In this document: positions 37,164 through 47,427 of the stretch, in pieces
Layout: the number at the start of each line of letters is the position of its first letter
Numbering within the stretch: the first letter of the stretch is position 1
Source of the DNA: Halorussus caseinilyticus
GTDB taxonomy: Archaea; Halobacteriota; Halobacteria; Halobacteriales; Haladaptataceae
Direction: 5' to 3'
Length of the DNA stretch: 64,000 nucleotides
Assembly: GCF_029338395.1 (NCBI RefSeq)
Contig: NZ_CP119812.1
Location: 62,001 to 126,000 of the forward strand
Program-made: the position numbers and the translations under genes
The notes under the pieces: model-generated
Told to the model about the DNA's origin: nothing
Databases searched by the model: none
What the model saw: only the letters and a program-made list of their open reading frames with translations

Positions 37164-38009
37164 GTGACTAATACGAACGTCGGGCCGGTGGACCCGGCCC
37201 CCGACCGGAGCGAGACGCCGCCGACGCTCACCGACGGCGTGCCCGATTCGTGTCTCGTCTGTACGGTGGGCGGCGACTGGGCGCACTTCCGGCGCATCGA
37301 CCGGACGGTCACGAAACAGACGTATCGGTTGCCGCCGCGGACGACCGTCGCGGGACTGCTCGCGGCTATCGTCGGTGTCGGCCGCGACGAGTACTACGAC
37401 GTGTTCGACCCGGCGGTGTCGGCGGTCGGCGTCGAAGTCGTCGGCGACCTCCGAACCACGACGCAGCCGAGTCTCGGCGTCGGCACGAACCCCGGCGAGA
37501 CGTTCGACAGCGCGGGCGGAAGCGGCAAGAAGACGGTCAAAGTCCGGTTTCCGGACACGACCGACAACCGCCAGATTCACAGCTACGAGTACGTCGTCGA
37601 CCCGGCCTACCGGCTGTACGTCGCGGTCGAAGACGAGGCGTTCCACGCGGCGCTGAAACATCACCTCGAACGCGGCACGTCGTACTATCCGCCGTCGCTC
37701 GGCCTGTCGGAGTTGCTCGCTCGCGTCGAGACGCCCGAGGCGGGCGTCGAACACGACGTGACCGCGGTCGCTGTGGACGACACGGTGGCGGTCGATTCGG
37801 CGATTCCCGAGGCGGTCGAGACGATTGTTCCGCGCGCAGGGACGCCACATCACGTCGAGCGTCTGCCTGCCGCGATGGAGGCCGACGGTCGGAACCGCCG
37901 GACGACCGAGTTCACCGACTACGCGTTCACCGCCGACGGCCAGTTGGAGACCACCGGCGACGGTCTCGCACTCGGCGATGTCGCTGGACGCACGGTCGCA
38001 TTCTACTGA
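37164..38009 (+). CDS. cas5: Cas5, crRNA 5'-handle subunit
   Basis: A 281-residue RAMP that caps the crRNA 5' handle. Key region: CLVCTVGGDWAHFRRIDRT followed by TYRLPPRTTVAGLLAAIVG, the usual Cas5 N-terminal pattern, with YYPPSLGLSELLA later. GTG start, 9 bases after cas7. Confidence 0.9.
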   Translation: MTNTNVGPVDPAPDRSETPPTLTDGVPDSCLVCTVGGDWAHFRRIDRTVTKQTYRLPPRTTVAGLLAAIVGVGRDEYYDVFDPAVSAVGVEVVGDLRTTTQPSLGVGTNPGETFDSAGGSGKKTVKVRFPDTTDNRQIHSYEYVVDPAYRLYVAVEDEAFHAALKHHLERGTSYYPPSLGLSELLARVETPEAGVEHDVTAVAVDDTVAVDSAIPEAVETIVPRAGTPHHVERLPAAMEADGRNRRTTEFTDYAFTADGQLETTGDGLALGDVAGRTVAFY

Positions 38010-38042
38010 CACGACACCCCCTGTTTTCACGACTCTCGATTC

Positions 38043-41021
38043 ATGACACCAGACCAACTCCCCGACGAGATTATCGCCCGCCGGAGAAACCGGGACGGCG
38101 GCGCGGACGAGGACGTGCCGAACGACGAACTGCTGGTTGACCACGCGAAAGCGGTCGCCGACCGCGCGGTATGGCTCGGCCGGTTCGAGAGCGAGTCGGG
38201 CGACGGCGGGCCGTCCGACGAGGCGGTCGTGCGGTGTCTCGGCTGGCTTCACGACTTCGGGAAGGTCGCACCGGCGTTCCAGTTGCACGTCCGCGGCGAG
38301 TATCCCGACGGGAAAGACGACCGATTGACCTACCACGCGCGACTCGGTGCGTTCGCCACGTACTACGCACTCGGACAACTCGGTGCGCCAGAGCGCGACC
38401 GTCTCGCCGCGTGGGGCGCGGTGCTTCGTCACCACGGCCGACTGCCCGACTTCGCAGAGCGAACCTTCGAGACGGTGCAGAACGAACAGCACGCCGAAAA
38501 ACGCGGACAGTGGGCTGGCCCGCAAATCAACCACGTCCAGTCCTGCGCTCCGAGCCGTGCGGTTGCATCGCGGCTGTTGGCGGAAGCCACCGACGGCGCG
38601 GCGTCGTGGGACGGCTTCGTCGAGGCGTTCGAGAGCGGCGCGCTGTTCGACGACCTGCTCGACGCCGTTGCCGAGGGACCGATGCAGGCAACGGCGACGA
38701 CCGATAAGCTTCCCGCAGACCTCTACGGCCGGACGACCCGGCTCTGGAGTTCCCTGACGCTCGCGGACAAAACCGCCGCGGCCGACCGCGAAATGGCCGA
38801 CGCTCTCCGACCGCAGGCGCTCGACCTCGACCGATTGGAGAGCCACATCGACCGACTTCAACACGAGTCGGGTGCGACCGACACCGACATCGGCGACACC
38901 GACACCGACACCGACATTGGTGACATCGACCCGACGGACGAGGCGTCACTGAACCGCTTACGGGAGACGGCGCGCCAGCGCGTCAAAGCGAACGCGCCGC
39001 GACTCGCCGACGCCGAGGTCGGAACGCTCACGCTCCCGACCGGACTCGGCAAGACGTTCGCCGGGATTACGGGCGCGTTCGAACTCCGCGACGTTCTCGC
39101 CGAACGACGCGGCCGCGACACCAAGCCGACGGTCGTGTACGCGCTCCCCTACACGTCGATTATCGAACAGACCCGCGAGACGTTCGAGGACGAAGACGTG
39201 TTCGACGCCGACCCGCGGTCGCGCGAGTTCACCGTCCACCACTACCTCGCCGAGACCGTGACCTACCTCGACGCCGACCACGACGAGACCGCCGACGAAG
39301 CCGACTGGGAGACGACGCGGTCCGACGCCGAACTGCTCGGCGAAAGTTGGCGGTCCGGCGTCGTCCTCACGACGTTCGTCCAACTGTTCGAGAGTCTCGC
39401 CGGGCCGACGAACGGACAGGGACTGAAGCTTCCGGCGTTACGGGATGCGGTCGTCGTCCTCGACGAACCGCAGGCGCTCCCGAAACGCTGGTGGGACGCT
39501 ATCCGACGCCTCGGCCGGATAGTGGTCGGCGAGTACGACGCCCGCATCCTTTCGATGACCGCGACGCAACCGACCCTGTTCACCGACGGCGACTTCGAGA
39601 CGCTCTCGCTGCTCGCGGCCAACGACAGCGATGGGGCGGACGCCGCGGAGACGACCGACGACTCGTCGGCCGAGTCGTCGTTCGAGCGCCGGGCGTCCGA
39701 GGCCGTCGCGCGAGTCGGCTACGAGGTCCACGAGTCGGTTCGGGCGGCCACGGAAGACGGCGGCACGCCGATTTCGCACGCGGACGCCGCGGCCGAGATT
39801 GCCGCCGCGACACAGACAGACGGCGACGAGTCGGCCGACGCCCGCCCGTCGGCCGGTGGCCGGTCGGTTCTCGCGGTCTGCAACACTATCGGGAGTTCGC
39901 GGGCGTTGACCGCACGTCTCGAAACGGCGTTTCGAGCGACCGGCCGTCGGCCGACGCACGTCGGCGAGACGTACCAGAGCGTCCTCTCGGAGGTGGACAC
40001 GAACCCGGACGAACTCCCGGACTACGAGCAGCTAGCGCGGCGGACGCTCCGGGAACTCGGGTTCGCGTACGACGCCGACCGCGAAGCGTGGTATCCGACC
40101 GACGACTGTACGGGACGCGGGTATCTCGGGACGTTCAACTCCCGGTATCGGCCGCTCGACCGGCGCGTGCTGATACACGTCGCAGACGAGCTTTCGACCG
40201 CGGGCGTTCCGTTCGCGTTCGTCTCGACGCAGGCTATCGAAGCGGGCGTCGACATCAGTTTCGCGCGAGCGTACCGCGACATCGCACCGCTCGATAGCGT
40301 CGTCCAGACGGCGGGACGCTGTAACCGGTCGTTCGAGTGGGGGCCGGAGAACGGCCGGGTGACGGTGTGGACGCTCGCGGCCGTCGAAGACGACGACACC
40401 GACGGCGAGGACTTCGACAGCCACGGCCGAGACGCCGACGACGAACCGGACCGCGACCGGAAACCACCCTCGAACTACGTCTACGACGGCGGCCTGCTTC
40501 GCGCGGCGGCCGACATACTACTCGGACTGGGTACGGACTCGGCCGGAACGGTGTCGAGCGTCACGCTCGAACGCGAGGCGGTGCCGCGCTACTTCGAGAC
40601 TATCGAAACCCAACCGTGGGCGTCCGAGGAACTCGCCGCGTTCGTGGACGACAGTCGAGCGGAAGCACTCGGCCACCGTTCGCTCATCGACCAAGACTAC
40701 CAGACGGTCGACCTGCTCGTCGCGGCTACCGAGACGGACTGCGAGCGTCTCGACAACCTCAACGATGCGTTCGGCCAGCACGCGAGCGAGGGCTTCGAGT
40801 TGCTGTCGGAGTTGGCTGACCTCCGCGTGTCGATACCCGTCCAAGACCTCGAAGAACAACTGCCGACTCACGTCCGCGCGGACCACTCCGCGCGCACGGA
40901 CAGCGACGGTCTCGACGTGTTCGTCCACCGCGGCACGGAAGGCTACGGCGCGTACAAACTCGACGACGGCGGCTTCGTCTCCGACGACGGCCGCGGCCCC
41001 TCGAACCGATTCACGACGTAA
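38043..41021 (+). CDS. cas3: Cas3, HD nuclease-helicase
   Basis: A 992-residue fusion of HD nuclease and SF2 helicase that degrades target DNA marked by Cascade. HD residues are H70-D71 in GWLHDFGK with H34 upstream and RHHGRLPDF after. Helicase motifs: LPTGLGKTF (331-339), DEPQ (474-477), SMTATQ and QTAGRCNRS. Between them ~100 acidic residues include a DTDIGDTDT run. All motifs look intact. The array A3 leader begins about 22 bases after its stop. Confidence 0.95.
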   Translation: MTPDQLPDEIIARRRNRDGGADEDVPNDELLVDHAKAVADRAVWLGRFESESGDGGPSDEAVVRCLGWLHDFGKVAPAFQLHVRGEYPDGKDDRLTYHARLGAFATYYALGQLGAPERDRLAAWGAVLRHHGRLPDFAERTFETVQNEQHAEKRGQWAGPQINHVQSCAPSRAVASRLLAEATDGAASWDGFVEAFESGALFDDLLDAVAEGPMQATATTDKLPADLYGRTTRLWSSLTLADKTAAADREMADALRPQALDLDRLESHIDRLQHESGATDTDIGDTDTDTDIGDIDPTDEASLNRLRETARQRVKANAPRLADAEVGTLTLPTGLGKTFAGITGAFELRDVLAERRGRDTKPTVVYALPYTSIIEQTRETFEDEDVFDADPRSREFTVHHYLAETVTYLDADHDETADEADWETTRSDAELLGESWRSGVVLTTFVQLFESLAGPTNGQGLKLPALRDAVVVLDEPQALPKRWWDAIRRLGRIVVGEYDARILSMTATQPTLFTDGDFETLSLLAANDSDGADAAETTDDSSAESSFERRASEAVARVGYEVHESVRAATEDGGTPISHADAAAEIAAATQTDGDESADARPSAGGRSVLAVCNTIGSSRALTARLETAFRATGRRPTHVGETYQSVLSEVDTNPDELPDYEQLARRTLRELGFAYDADREAWYPTDDCTGRGYLGTFNSRYRPLDRRVLIHVADELSTAGVPFAFVSTQAIEAGVDISFARAYRDIAPLDSVVQTAGRCNRSFEWGPENGRVTVWTLAAVEDDDTDGEDFDSHGRDADDEPDRDRKPPSNYVYDGGLLRAAADILLGLGTDSAGTVSSVTLEREAVPRYFETIETQPWASEELAAFVDDSRAEALGHRSLIDQDYQTVDLLVAATETDCERLDNLNDAFGQHASEGFELLSELADLRVSIPVQDLEEQLPTHVRADHSARTDSDGLDVFVHRGTEGYGAYKLDDGGFVSDDGRGPSNRFTT

Positions 41022-41043
41022 CGAAGCGGCGTCAGTATTCATC

Positions 41044-41142
41044 TCCGTCGACCCCCCGGGGGTAGAGGGGGAATTGAGGGTCGACGGAAATCTTCATGTG
41101 GGTTCGGCCACGATAGCCTATCACGCCGGAGAATCCGGCATG
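41044..41142 (+). promoter_or_regulatory. Leader of array A3
   Basis: Shared leader in plus orientation between cas3 and the first A3 repeat, ending GGCATG at the repeat. CTCTACC and GGCTATCG variants match A1; ATCTTCATGTG matches A2. Confidence 0.8.
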
Positions 41143-43689
41143 GTTCCAGATGTACCCTTGAGGGGTTGAAGCCGCGAGGTCGAGGACGACGACGGCCGCG
41201 GCCGCGCGTTCCAGATGTACCCTTGAGGGGTTGAAGCCCTTGTCGGGCCAGTTGTCAGACAGTTGGAGTTTAGTGTTCCAGATGTACCCTTGAGGGGTTG
41301 AAGCTCGACGAGCGTCGAGTCCGGGGAAATCACTAACCAGTTCCAGATGTACCCTTGAGGGGTTGAAGCAGCGTCTTCGAGACGCTTTCCGCTCGGGTAT
41401 CGAGAGTGTTCCAGATGTACCCTTGAGGGGTTGAAGCGACGAACCCCTGCCGATGGAGGCGGTCCTGAATGCCTGTTCCAGATGTACCCTTGAGGGGTTG
41501 AAGCTCGTGTGACCGTTCGCCACAGTTAACGCAGACGTTGTTCCAGATGTACCCTTGAGGGGTTGAAGCCAGTTGGCGGTCGAGAGTGACCTGCGCGAGA
41601 CGGCGTTCCAGATGTACCCTTGAGGGGTTGAAGCAAGTATGGGACACCGCCAACGAGCGTTGATGGGACGATTCAGTTCCAGATGTACCCTTGAGGGGTT
41701 GAAGCCTCGACCTTCGGGCCGAAGGGGCCGAAGCGGCGGCGGTTCCAGATGTACCCTTGAGGGGTTGAAGCATTTTGCGCAGGGGTCGGTCATGACTGAG
41801 AGCGCGTTCCAGATGTACCCTTGAGGGGTTGAAGCAGTCGCGGGGTCGTTGCACTGGACGGGACGCCGACCAAGTTCCAGATGTACCCTTGAGGGGTTGA
41901 AGCGTTGTCGCGCTCCGGGTCAATCCGCAGTGCGGCAGTTCCAGATGTACCCTTGAGGGGTTGAAGCTCTCGTGACCGGGAGAACGTCTCCAGATTGCTC
42001 GGTTCCAGATGTACCCTTGAGGGGTTGAAGCGCGGAAGCGCGCGCGGTCGCGACCACCGACGACGGAGTTCCAGATGTACCCTTGAGGGGTTGAAGCGCA
42101 GGCGGCGGGAAGCCGTTCGCCGTCGAACTTGAAGTTCCAGATGTACCCTTGAGGGGTTGAAGCTCGTGACCGGGCGGCCCTCCAGCTGGCTGGCAACACG
42201 TTCCAGATGTACCCTTGAGGGGTTGAAGCCTGTGCCGGGCGTGGTTGGACGCAACCAGCCAATCGGGTTCCAGATGTACCCTTGAGGGGTTGAAGCACGT
42301 CCCTAAGATTCATTAAAAACCCGTGAGTGAGTGTTCCAGATGTACCCTTGAGGGGTTGAAGCGGTCACTCACGGTCAATATCTGCAACGTGTTGAGTGTT
42401 CCAGATGTACCCTTGAGGGGTTGAAGCGCCCACAAGCGGGGCCTGTCCTTCTCCCGACTCGGTTCCAGATGTACCCTTGAGGGGTTGAAGCGGTGTTCGT
42501 TCTCTGGGAGCGTGATTTCTGATGCCCGGTTCCAGATGTACCCTTGAGGGGTTGAAGCGGTGTTCGTTCTCTGGGAGCGTGATTTCTGATGCCCGGTTCC
42601 AGATGTACCCTTGAGGGGTTGAAGCGGCCAACTTTCGGGGACGCCGACCGGCACGCAGGTGAGTTCCAGATGTACCCTTGAGGGGTTGAAGCACTGTGCT
42701 GTTGGTTGTGTCGTTCGCTCTGTTGCCAGCGTTCCAGATGTACCCTTGAGGGGTTGAAGCGTCACCTCGACTTGCGCGGGCTGGCTGTCGCCGGGGTGTT
42801 CCAGATGTACCCTTGAGGGGTTGAAGCTCGCCTTCGCCACGCGACGGAGGTACTTGATGGCCGAGTTCCAGATGTACCCTTGAGGGGTTGAAGCGAGATG
42901 AAAATCAAGCCGTATGACAGTTCTGTGGACAGTTCCAGATGTACCCTTGAGGGGTTGAAGCTCTCCGGTCGGCGACGTGGGGTCGTAGTTGCCATGTTCC
43001 AGATGTACCCTTGAGGGGTTGAAGCGCGGCCGAGAAGGCCATCGAGAAGTCCATCGACCGCGTTCCAGATGTACCCTTGAGGGGTTGAAGCTGGTTCGCG
43101 TGCTGGAACAGGCCGGTGTTGTCTTCGGTTCCAGATGTACCCTTGAGGGGTTGAAGCACCGCCACGTCCATGAAGACCTTCCGCCAGCACCCGGTTCCAG
43201 ATGTACCCTTGAGGGGTTGAAGCTCGGGTTGGCGGCTTACGCCCTCGGCGGTCTCGTCGGGTTCCAGATGTACCCTTGAGGGGTTGAAGCGGCCCGTGAG
43301 GACAACCGCCGCAACCGGGGCCGCACGTTCCAGATGTACCCTTGAGGGGTTGAAGCGCGGCCGACGAGTTGCTCGGGAATTACGGCATCGAAGTTCCAGA
43401 TGTACCCTTGAGGGGTTGAAGCGGTCTTAGACCGTACTCTGCGAAATGAAAGTGGGCGTGTTCCAGATGTACCCTTGAGGGGTTGAAGCGACTGGTCTAC
43501 GGTCTCGGAGCGGTTGAAGGACTTGTTCCAGATGTACCCTTGAGGGGTTGAAGCACCGAAGGACATTGTTGCTCGAACGTCCCGGCAACGGGGTTCCAGA
43601 TGTACCCTTGAGGGGTTGAAGCCGCGACCCATGAGCGCGGCCATGTAGATTAGTTTGCAGTTCCAGATGTACCCTCGTGGGGTTGAAGT
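41143..43689 (+). CRISPR. CRISPR array A3, 39 repeats, 38 spacers
   Basis: 30-nt repeats on the plus strand from 41143, variant TTGAGGGG as in A2; the 39th at 43660-43689 is degenerate (CTCGTGGGG, last bases TG). One spacer is duplicated in tandem (42492-42528 and 42559-42595). It sits between cas3 and cas4, splitting effector and adaptation modules. Confidence 0.97.
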
Positions 43690-43968
43690 GACCCGCATGA
43701 AGTTGCGGAACTCTGGTTTACGACGTTCTGGCTGTTCTGTGGTGTAGTGTTGGGTAGTCTGTTCTTTCAGGTGGGATGGGTTCGGCGACGAATAAGTGAG
43801 TCTATGCAATAGCAATAGAATTCAGTCTTAAAGACAAAAATACACATGTTTAATACACTTTTTGATTGGTGGAGACGGAAAAGACACGTGTTGGTGTTGT
43901 TGCGGGCGTCGTTCGGTCCCTTCTTCACCCGAAGAATTTTTAACCTATTAACATGTTATCGGAGCATA

Positions 43969-44523
43969 ATGTCCGATGGTGAGGACGTACTGAAACAGTA
44001 TCTCGCGGCCGAGCGCGACCCACACCGTGAGCCTCGTGTACGGATAACGGGGTTGATGGTGCAGTATTACCACGTCTGCAAGCGCGAACTCTGGTTCATG
44101 TCCCGCGGACTCGACATCGACCGCGAAACCACGAACATCCAGCGCGGAACCCATGTCGACGAAAACAGCTACGACGACCGTCGACGGTCCTACCAAATCA
44201 ACGGCCGGATTCAACTCGACCTACTCGACTCCGGCGACGTAATGGAAGTCAAAGTTTCCTCGACGCTGGAGAAACCCGCCCGGATGCAGTTACTCTACTA
44301 TCTCTGGTACCTCGACGAAATCCTCGACATCCAGAAAGACGGCGTTCTCGCGTACCCGAAAGAACGCAAGCGCGAGACCGTCGAACTCGACTCCGACGCC
44401 CGAACCGAAGTCGAAATCACCATTCGCGGTATCATCAACACCGTCGAACGCGACACACCGCCCGAACTAAAGAAGAAACCGTACTGCGACGCCTGCCTCT
44501 ACCAAGACATCTGCTGGGTGTAA
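43969..44523 (+). CDS. cas4: Cas4 adaptation exonuclease
   Basis: A 184-residue RecB-type nuclease that trims prespacers and selects PAM. Four Fe-S Cys are visible: C37, C173, C176 and C182. The nuclease core is H62, D84, E93 and K95 (EVKVS). I chose the ATG at 43969, whose product begins MSDGEDVLKQYL; the longer ORF from 43846 adds a non-acidic hydrophobic N-terminus unlike Cas4. It ends three bases before cas1. Confidence 0.92.
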   Translation: MSDGEDVLKQYLAAERDPHREPRVRITGLMVQYYHVCKRELWFMSRGLDIDRETTNIQRGTHVDENSYDDRRRSYQINGRIQLDLLDSGDVMEVKVSSTLEKPARMQLLYYLWYLDEILDIQKDGVLAYPKERKRETVELDSDARTEVEITIRGIINTVERDTPPELKKKPYCDACLYQDICWV

Positions 44524-44525
44524 CC

Positions 44526-45521
44526 ATGCCGAAAGACAATCACCACGTATTCGCCGACGGCGAACTATCCCGGAACGAAGGCACGCTTCGAATCGACACC
44601 CTCGACGGCGAGACGAAATACCTCCCCGTCGAAAGCATCGACACGCTCTATCTCCACGGCCAAATCGACTTCAACACGCGAGCGCTCGGCCTCCTCAACG
44701 ACCACGGCGTCCCCGTCCACGTCTTCGGCTGGAACGACTACTACCGCGGCACCTACCTGCCGAAACGCGAACAAGTATCCGGAAACACAGTCGTCGAGCA
44801 AGTCCGCGCGTACGACGACCACGACCGCCGTCTCGAAATCGCCCACGACATCATCGCCGCCAGCATCCACAACATGCGGGCGAACGTCCAGTACTACGAC
44901 GGCCGGAAAGAAGACTTCGAGAGCGCGGTCGACCGCCTCGAAAACCAGTACGCCCGCGTCGAAAACACCACGAACGTCGAGGAACTCCGCGGTGTCGAGG
45001 CGACAGCACGCAAAATCTACTATCGGTGTTTCGACCGCATCCTCCGGGACCCGTTCGAGTTGACGAAACGAGAGTACAACCCACCGACGAACGAAGCGAA
45101 CGCGTTAGTCTCGTTCCTCAATTCGATGGTGTACACGACGTGCGTGTCTGCGATTCGGAAGACCGCGCTCGACCCGACGATAGGCTACGTCCACGAACCC
45201 GGCGAACGCCGGTTCACGCTCTCGCTCGACATCGCGGACGTGTTCAAGCCGATTCTCGCCGACCGAGTTCTGTTCCGACTCGTCAACCGCCAACAGATAG
45301 GTATCGACGACTTCGAACAGGAACTCGATGGCTGTCTGCTCACCGAAGACGGCCGTCTGGCAGTTCTTGAAGCCTACGAGGAAACGCTCGACCGGACAGT
45401 CGAACATCCACGACTCAACCGGAAGGTGAGTTACAAGACGCTGGTGAGGACTGACGTGTACAGCTTGAAAAAGCACGTCCTCACGGGAGAACCGTACCGG
45501 CCGACGGAACGGTGGTGGTGA
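44526..45521 (+). CDS. cas1: Cas1 integrase
   Basis: A 331-residue Cas1 that with Cas2 inserts spacers at the leader end. Metal ligands are E158 (VEATARKIYY), H223 (YVHEPGERRF) and D238 (LSLDIADVF). N-terminal beta domain and helical C-terminus are complete. The stop is followed one base later by cas2. Confidence 0.95.
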   Translation: MPKDNHHVFADGELSRNEGTLRIDTLDGETKYLPVESIDTLYLHGQIDFNTRALGLLNDHGVPVHVFGWNDYYRGTYLPKREQVSGNTVVEQVRAYDDHDRRLEIAHDIIAASIHNMRANVQYYDGRKEDFESAVDRLENQYARVENTTNVEELRGVEATARKIYYRCFDRILRDPFELTKREYNPPTNEANALVSFLNSMVYTTCVSAIRKTALDPTIGYVHEPGERRFTLSLDIADVFKPILADRVLFRLVNRQQIGIDDFEQELDGCLLTEDGRLAVLEAYEETLDRTVEHPRLNRKVSYKTLVRTDVYSLKKHVLTGEPYRPTERWW

Positions 45522-45522
45522 G

Positions 45523-45783
45523 ATGATAGTCATCGTCGTCTACGACGTGCCCGCAGACAGAACCCGGATTTACCGGAAGCTACTGCGTCGACGGCTCGAA
45601 CACCTCCAACAGTCGGTCTTCTACGGCGAACTGACCGACGGGCAAGTCACCGGACTGAAAAACGAGATTCAAGAGAAGTTACAGCCCGACGACTCGGTTA
45701 TCGTCTTCGAATCCGGTTCGTCGGCAGTCGTCGACTACACGACGTTCGGAGATACCGACGACCCCGGAAGCCGCTTCACCTAG
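45523..45783 (+). CDS. cas2: Cas2 adaptation subunit
   Basis: An 86-residue ferredoxin-fold protein bridging Cas1 dimers. VIVVYDVPADRTRIYRKL carries the conserved Asp after the first strand, and LQQSVFYGELT the second. The array A4 leader starts immediately after its stop, two bases away. Confidence 0.94.
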   Translation: MIVIVVYDVPADRTRIYRKLLRRRLEHLQQSVFYGELTDGQVTGLKNEIQEKLQPDDSVIVFESGSSAVVDYTTFGDTDDPGSRFT

Positions 45784-45785
45784 TC

Positions 45786-45884
45786 TCCGTCGACCCCCGG
45801 GGGTCTCAGGGGGAATTAGGGGTCGACGGAAACACTTGTATGGGTTCGGCCACGAGACGCTATCACGCCAGCAAATCCGGCATG
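45786..45884 (+). promoter_or_regulatory. Leader of array A4
   Basis: Shared leader in plus orientation directly behind cas2. CTCAGGG and GAGACGCTATC variants match A2, and CACTTGTATGG matches A1. Confidence 0.8.
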
Positions 45885-46640
45885 GTTCCAGATGTACCCT
45901 TGTGGGGTTGAAGCTCTGATGCCGGGAGTCCCCGAGTTCACTCAGTCGGGTTCCAGATGTACCCTTGTGGGGTTGAAGCACTCCCAAAATGGCCCGTGTG
46001 TAGTATCCAGTTTGTCGTTCCAGATGTACCCTTGTGGGGTTGAAGCGGATTTCGGGAGTGGGTCACGTTCGACATCAATATCGCTGTTCCAGATGTACCC
46101 TTGTGGGGTTGAAGCTGGCTGATTACGTCCCGGATGGTGTCGGCGTCAGGCAGTTCCAGATGTACCCTTGTGGGGTTGAAGCGCTCAGCGACATGAGCGA
46201 ACCAGTAGGTCGCCTCCGTTGTTCCAGATGTACCCTTGTGGGGTTGAAGCTCGGCCGAATGGTCGGGTTGGAGAGTCCAAGTGGTGTTCCAGATGTACCC
46301 TTGTGGGGTTGAAGCTCGGTCGAGCGCGCGAAAAACGAGTCTGGACTGAGTTCCAGATGTACCCTTGTGGGGTTGAAGCATCTCGCTCCAAGTCAGAGTA
46401 GTTTCTGACGCCACGGTTCCAGATGTACCCTTGTGGGGTTGAAGCTCTAAGGTGTGGGAGACTGGCCCCCTCATGGATCAGGTTCCAGATGTACCCTTGT
46501 GGGGTTGAAGCCCGAGGGGGTCGCCTCCGACGAGACGGTTGACGAGTTCCAGATGTACCCTTGTGGGGTTGAAGCGACTCGCCTTCCTCCGTCAGAACGT
46601 AGACCGCGTTGTTCCAGATGTACCCTTGTGGAGTTGAAGC
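45885..46640 (+). CRISPR. CRISPR array A4, 12 repeats, 11 spacers
   Basis: Repeats on the plus strand with the TTGTGGGG variant shared with A1; the last (46611-46640) has a G-to-A change in GTGGAG. Behind cas2 and its leader; 35-37 nt spacers. Confidence 0.95.
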
Positions 46641-46932
46641 GTCTATTACTCAAACGCGGAAGTTGTGCTGGCGTGTGTCGAACGGCAGTTAGACGGTTGG
46701 GTGTCCGGCCACAGGTGAGGTGAGCGGAGAGTCACGGGGAGGGGTCGCCGGGGGTTGTCGCTGGCTGTCGCTGAAGGAGAGATACTCACAGGTAGTCGTC
46801 CGTCGTCACCGTGGCGAGGACCCACCAATCTGGGTGGTGTACACGTCGCCGCGGATTCACGGCCGCTCGAACGTGATGGATTACCGGGAGAGCGGCCGCT
46901 CTCTCGGGCCGTCGAGTCGTCGGGCCACGGCG
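46641..46932. other. Intergenic stretch after A4
   Basis: No intact gene is supported. On the minus strand a short piece ending NWWVLATVTTDDYL-like text before a stop hints at a decayed small protein; frames around it are broken. Confidence 0.25.
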
Positions 46933-47223
46933 TTATCCGGCCACCTCGTTTGTGTTCGGACCGTCCGGTTCGCCGAGTGTGGATTCGCCCGGTAAGTCCA
47001 CGTCGGCTTTCAGGACGACGACGGTCTCGGTGTAGGTGAGACCGTCGGCGGTGCGTTCGCGTTTGGTTTTGACGAGGCGGTGGGTGCTGAGTTCGACCAT
47101 CGCGTCGAGCGTGCGGCGGGCGAGTTCTTCGCGGAGCGCGTCGAGGGCCGTCTGTTCGGTGTCGGACTGTCGGTGTTGGGTGGCGCTCTCTGGCTGTCGG
47201 TCGTTCGTCGTTGTGGATGTCAT
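46933..47223 (-). CDS. Hypothetical 96-residue protein between arrays A4 and A5
   Basis: An acidic, Thr/Gln-rich N-terminus then a compact domain (LDALREELARRTLDAMVELS, YTETVVVLKADVDLP). ATG start at 47223. Not recognised; it could be a plasmid gene or a marker separating two CRISPR loci. Confidence 0.45.
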   Translation of the reverse strand: MTSTTTNDRQPESATQHRQSDTEQTALDALREELARRTLDAMVELSTHRLVKTKRERTADGLTYTETVVVLKADVDLPGESTLGEPDGPNTNEVAG

Positions 47224-47427
47224 TTGTGGTGGTCTCAGGGAGGGGTGCTTGGCTGGCGATACTCGCGGCTGTTCGACCGTGACCAGCGACGTGTGAACGC
47301 TCTCTTCGCGCTGAGTTAGACGGCCGAGAGAGGGAGTGTCGGCGGCGGTCTATCGGCAAACGGTTTCATTGTCGAAGCGTGGTGTCGGCGGGCTGTCGGT
47401 TCGACCGCTTCGTGGTCGGCGTCAGGC

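Noticed and set aside
35991-38864. 957-codon open frame on the minus strand opposite cas7, cas5 and cas3
   Set aside because: It is a GC-rich antisense shadow: Arg/Val-rich, not acidic, and three well-supported cas genes occupy the other strand.
46646-47359. 237-codon minus-strand ORF after array A4
   Set aside because: Arg/Ser-rich and overlapping the better-supported 96-residue frame in another register.
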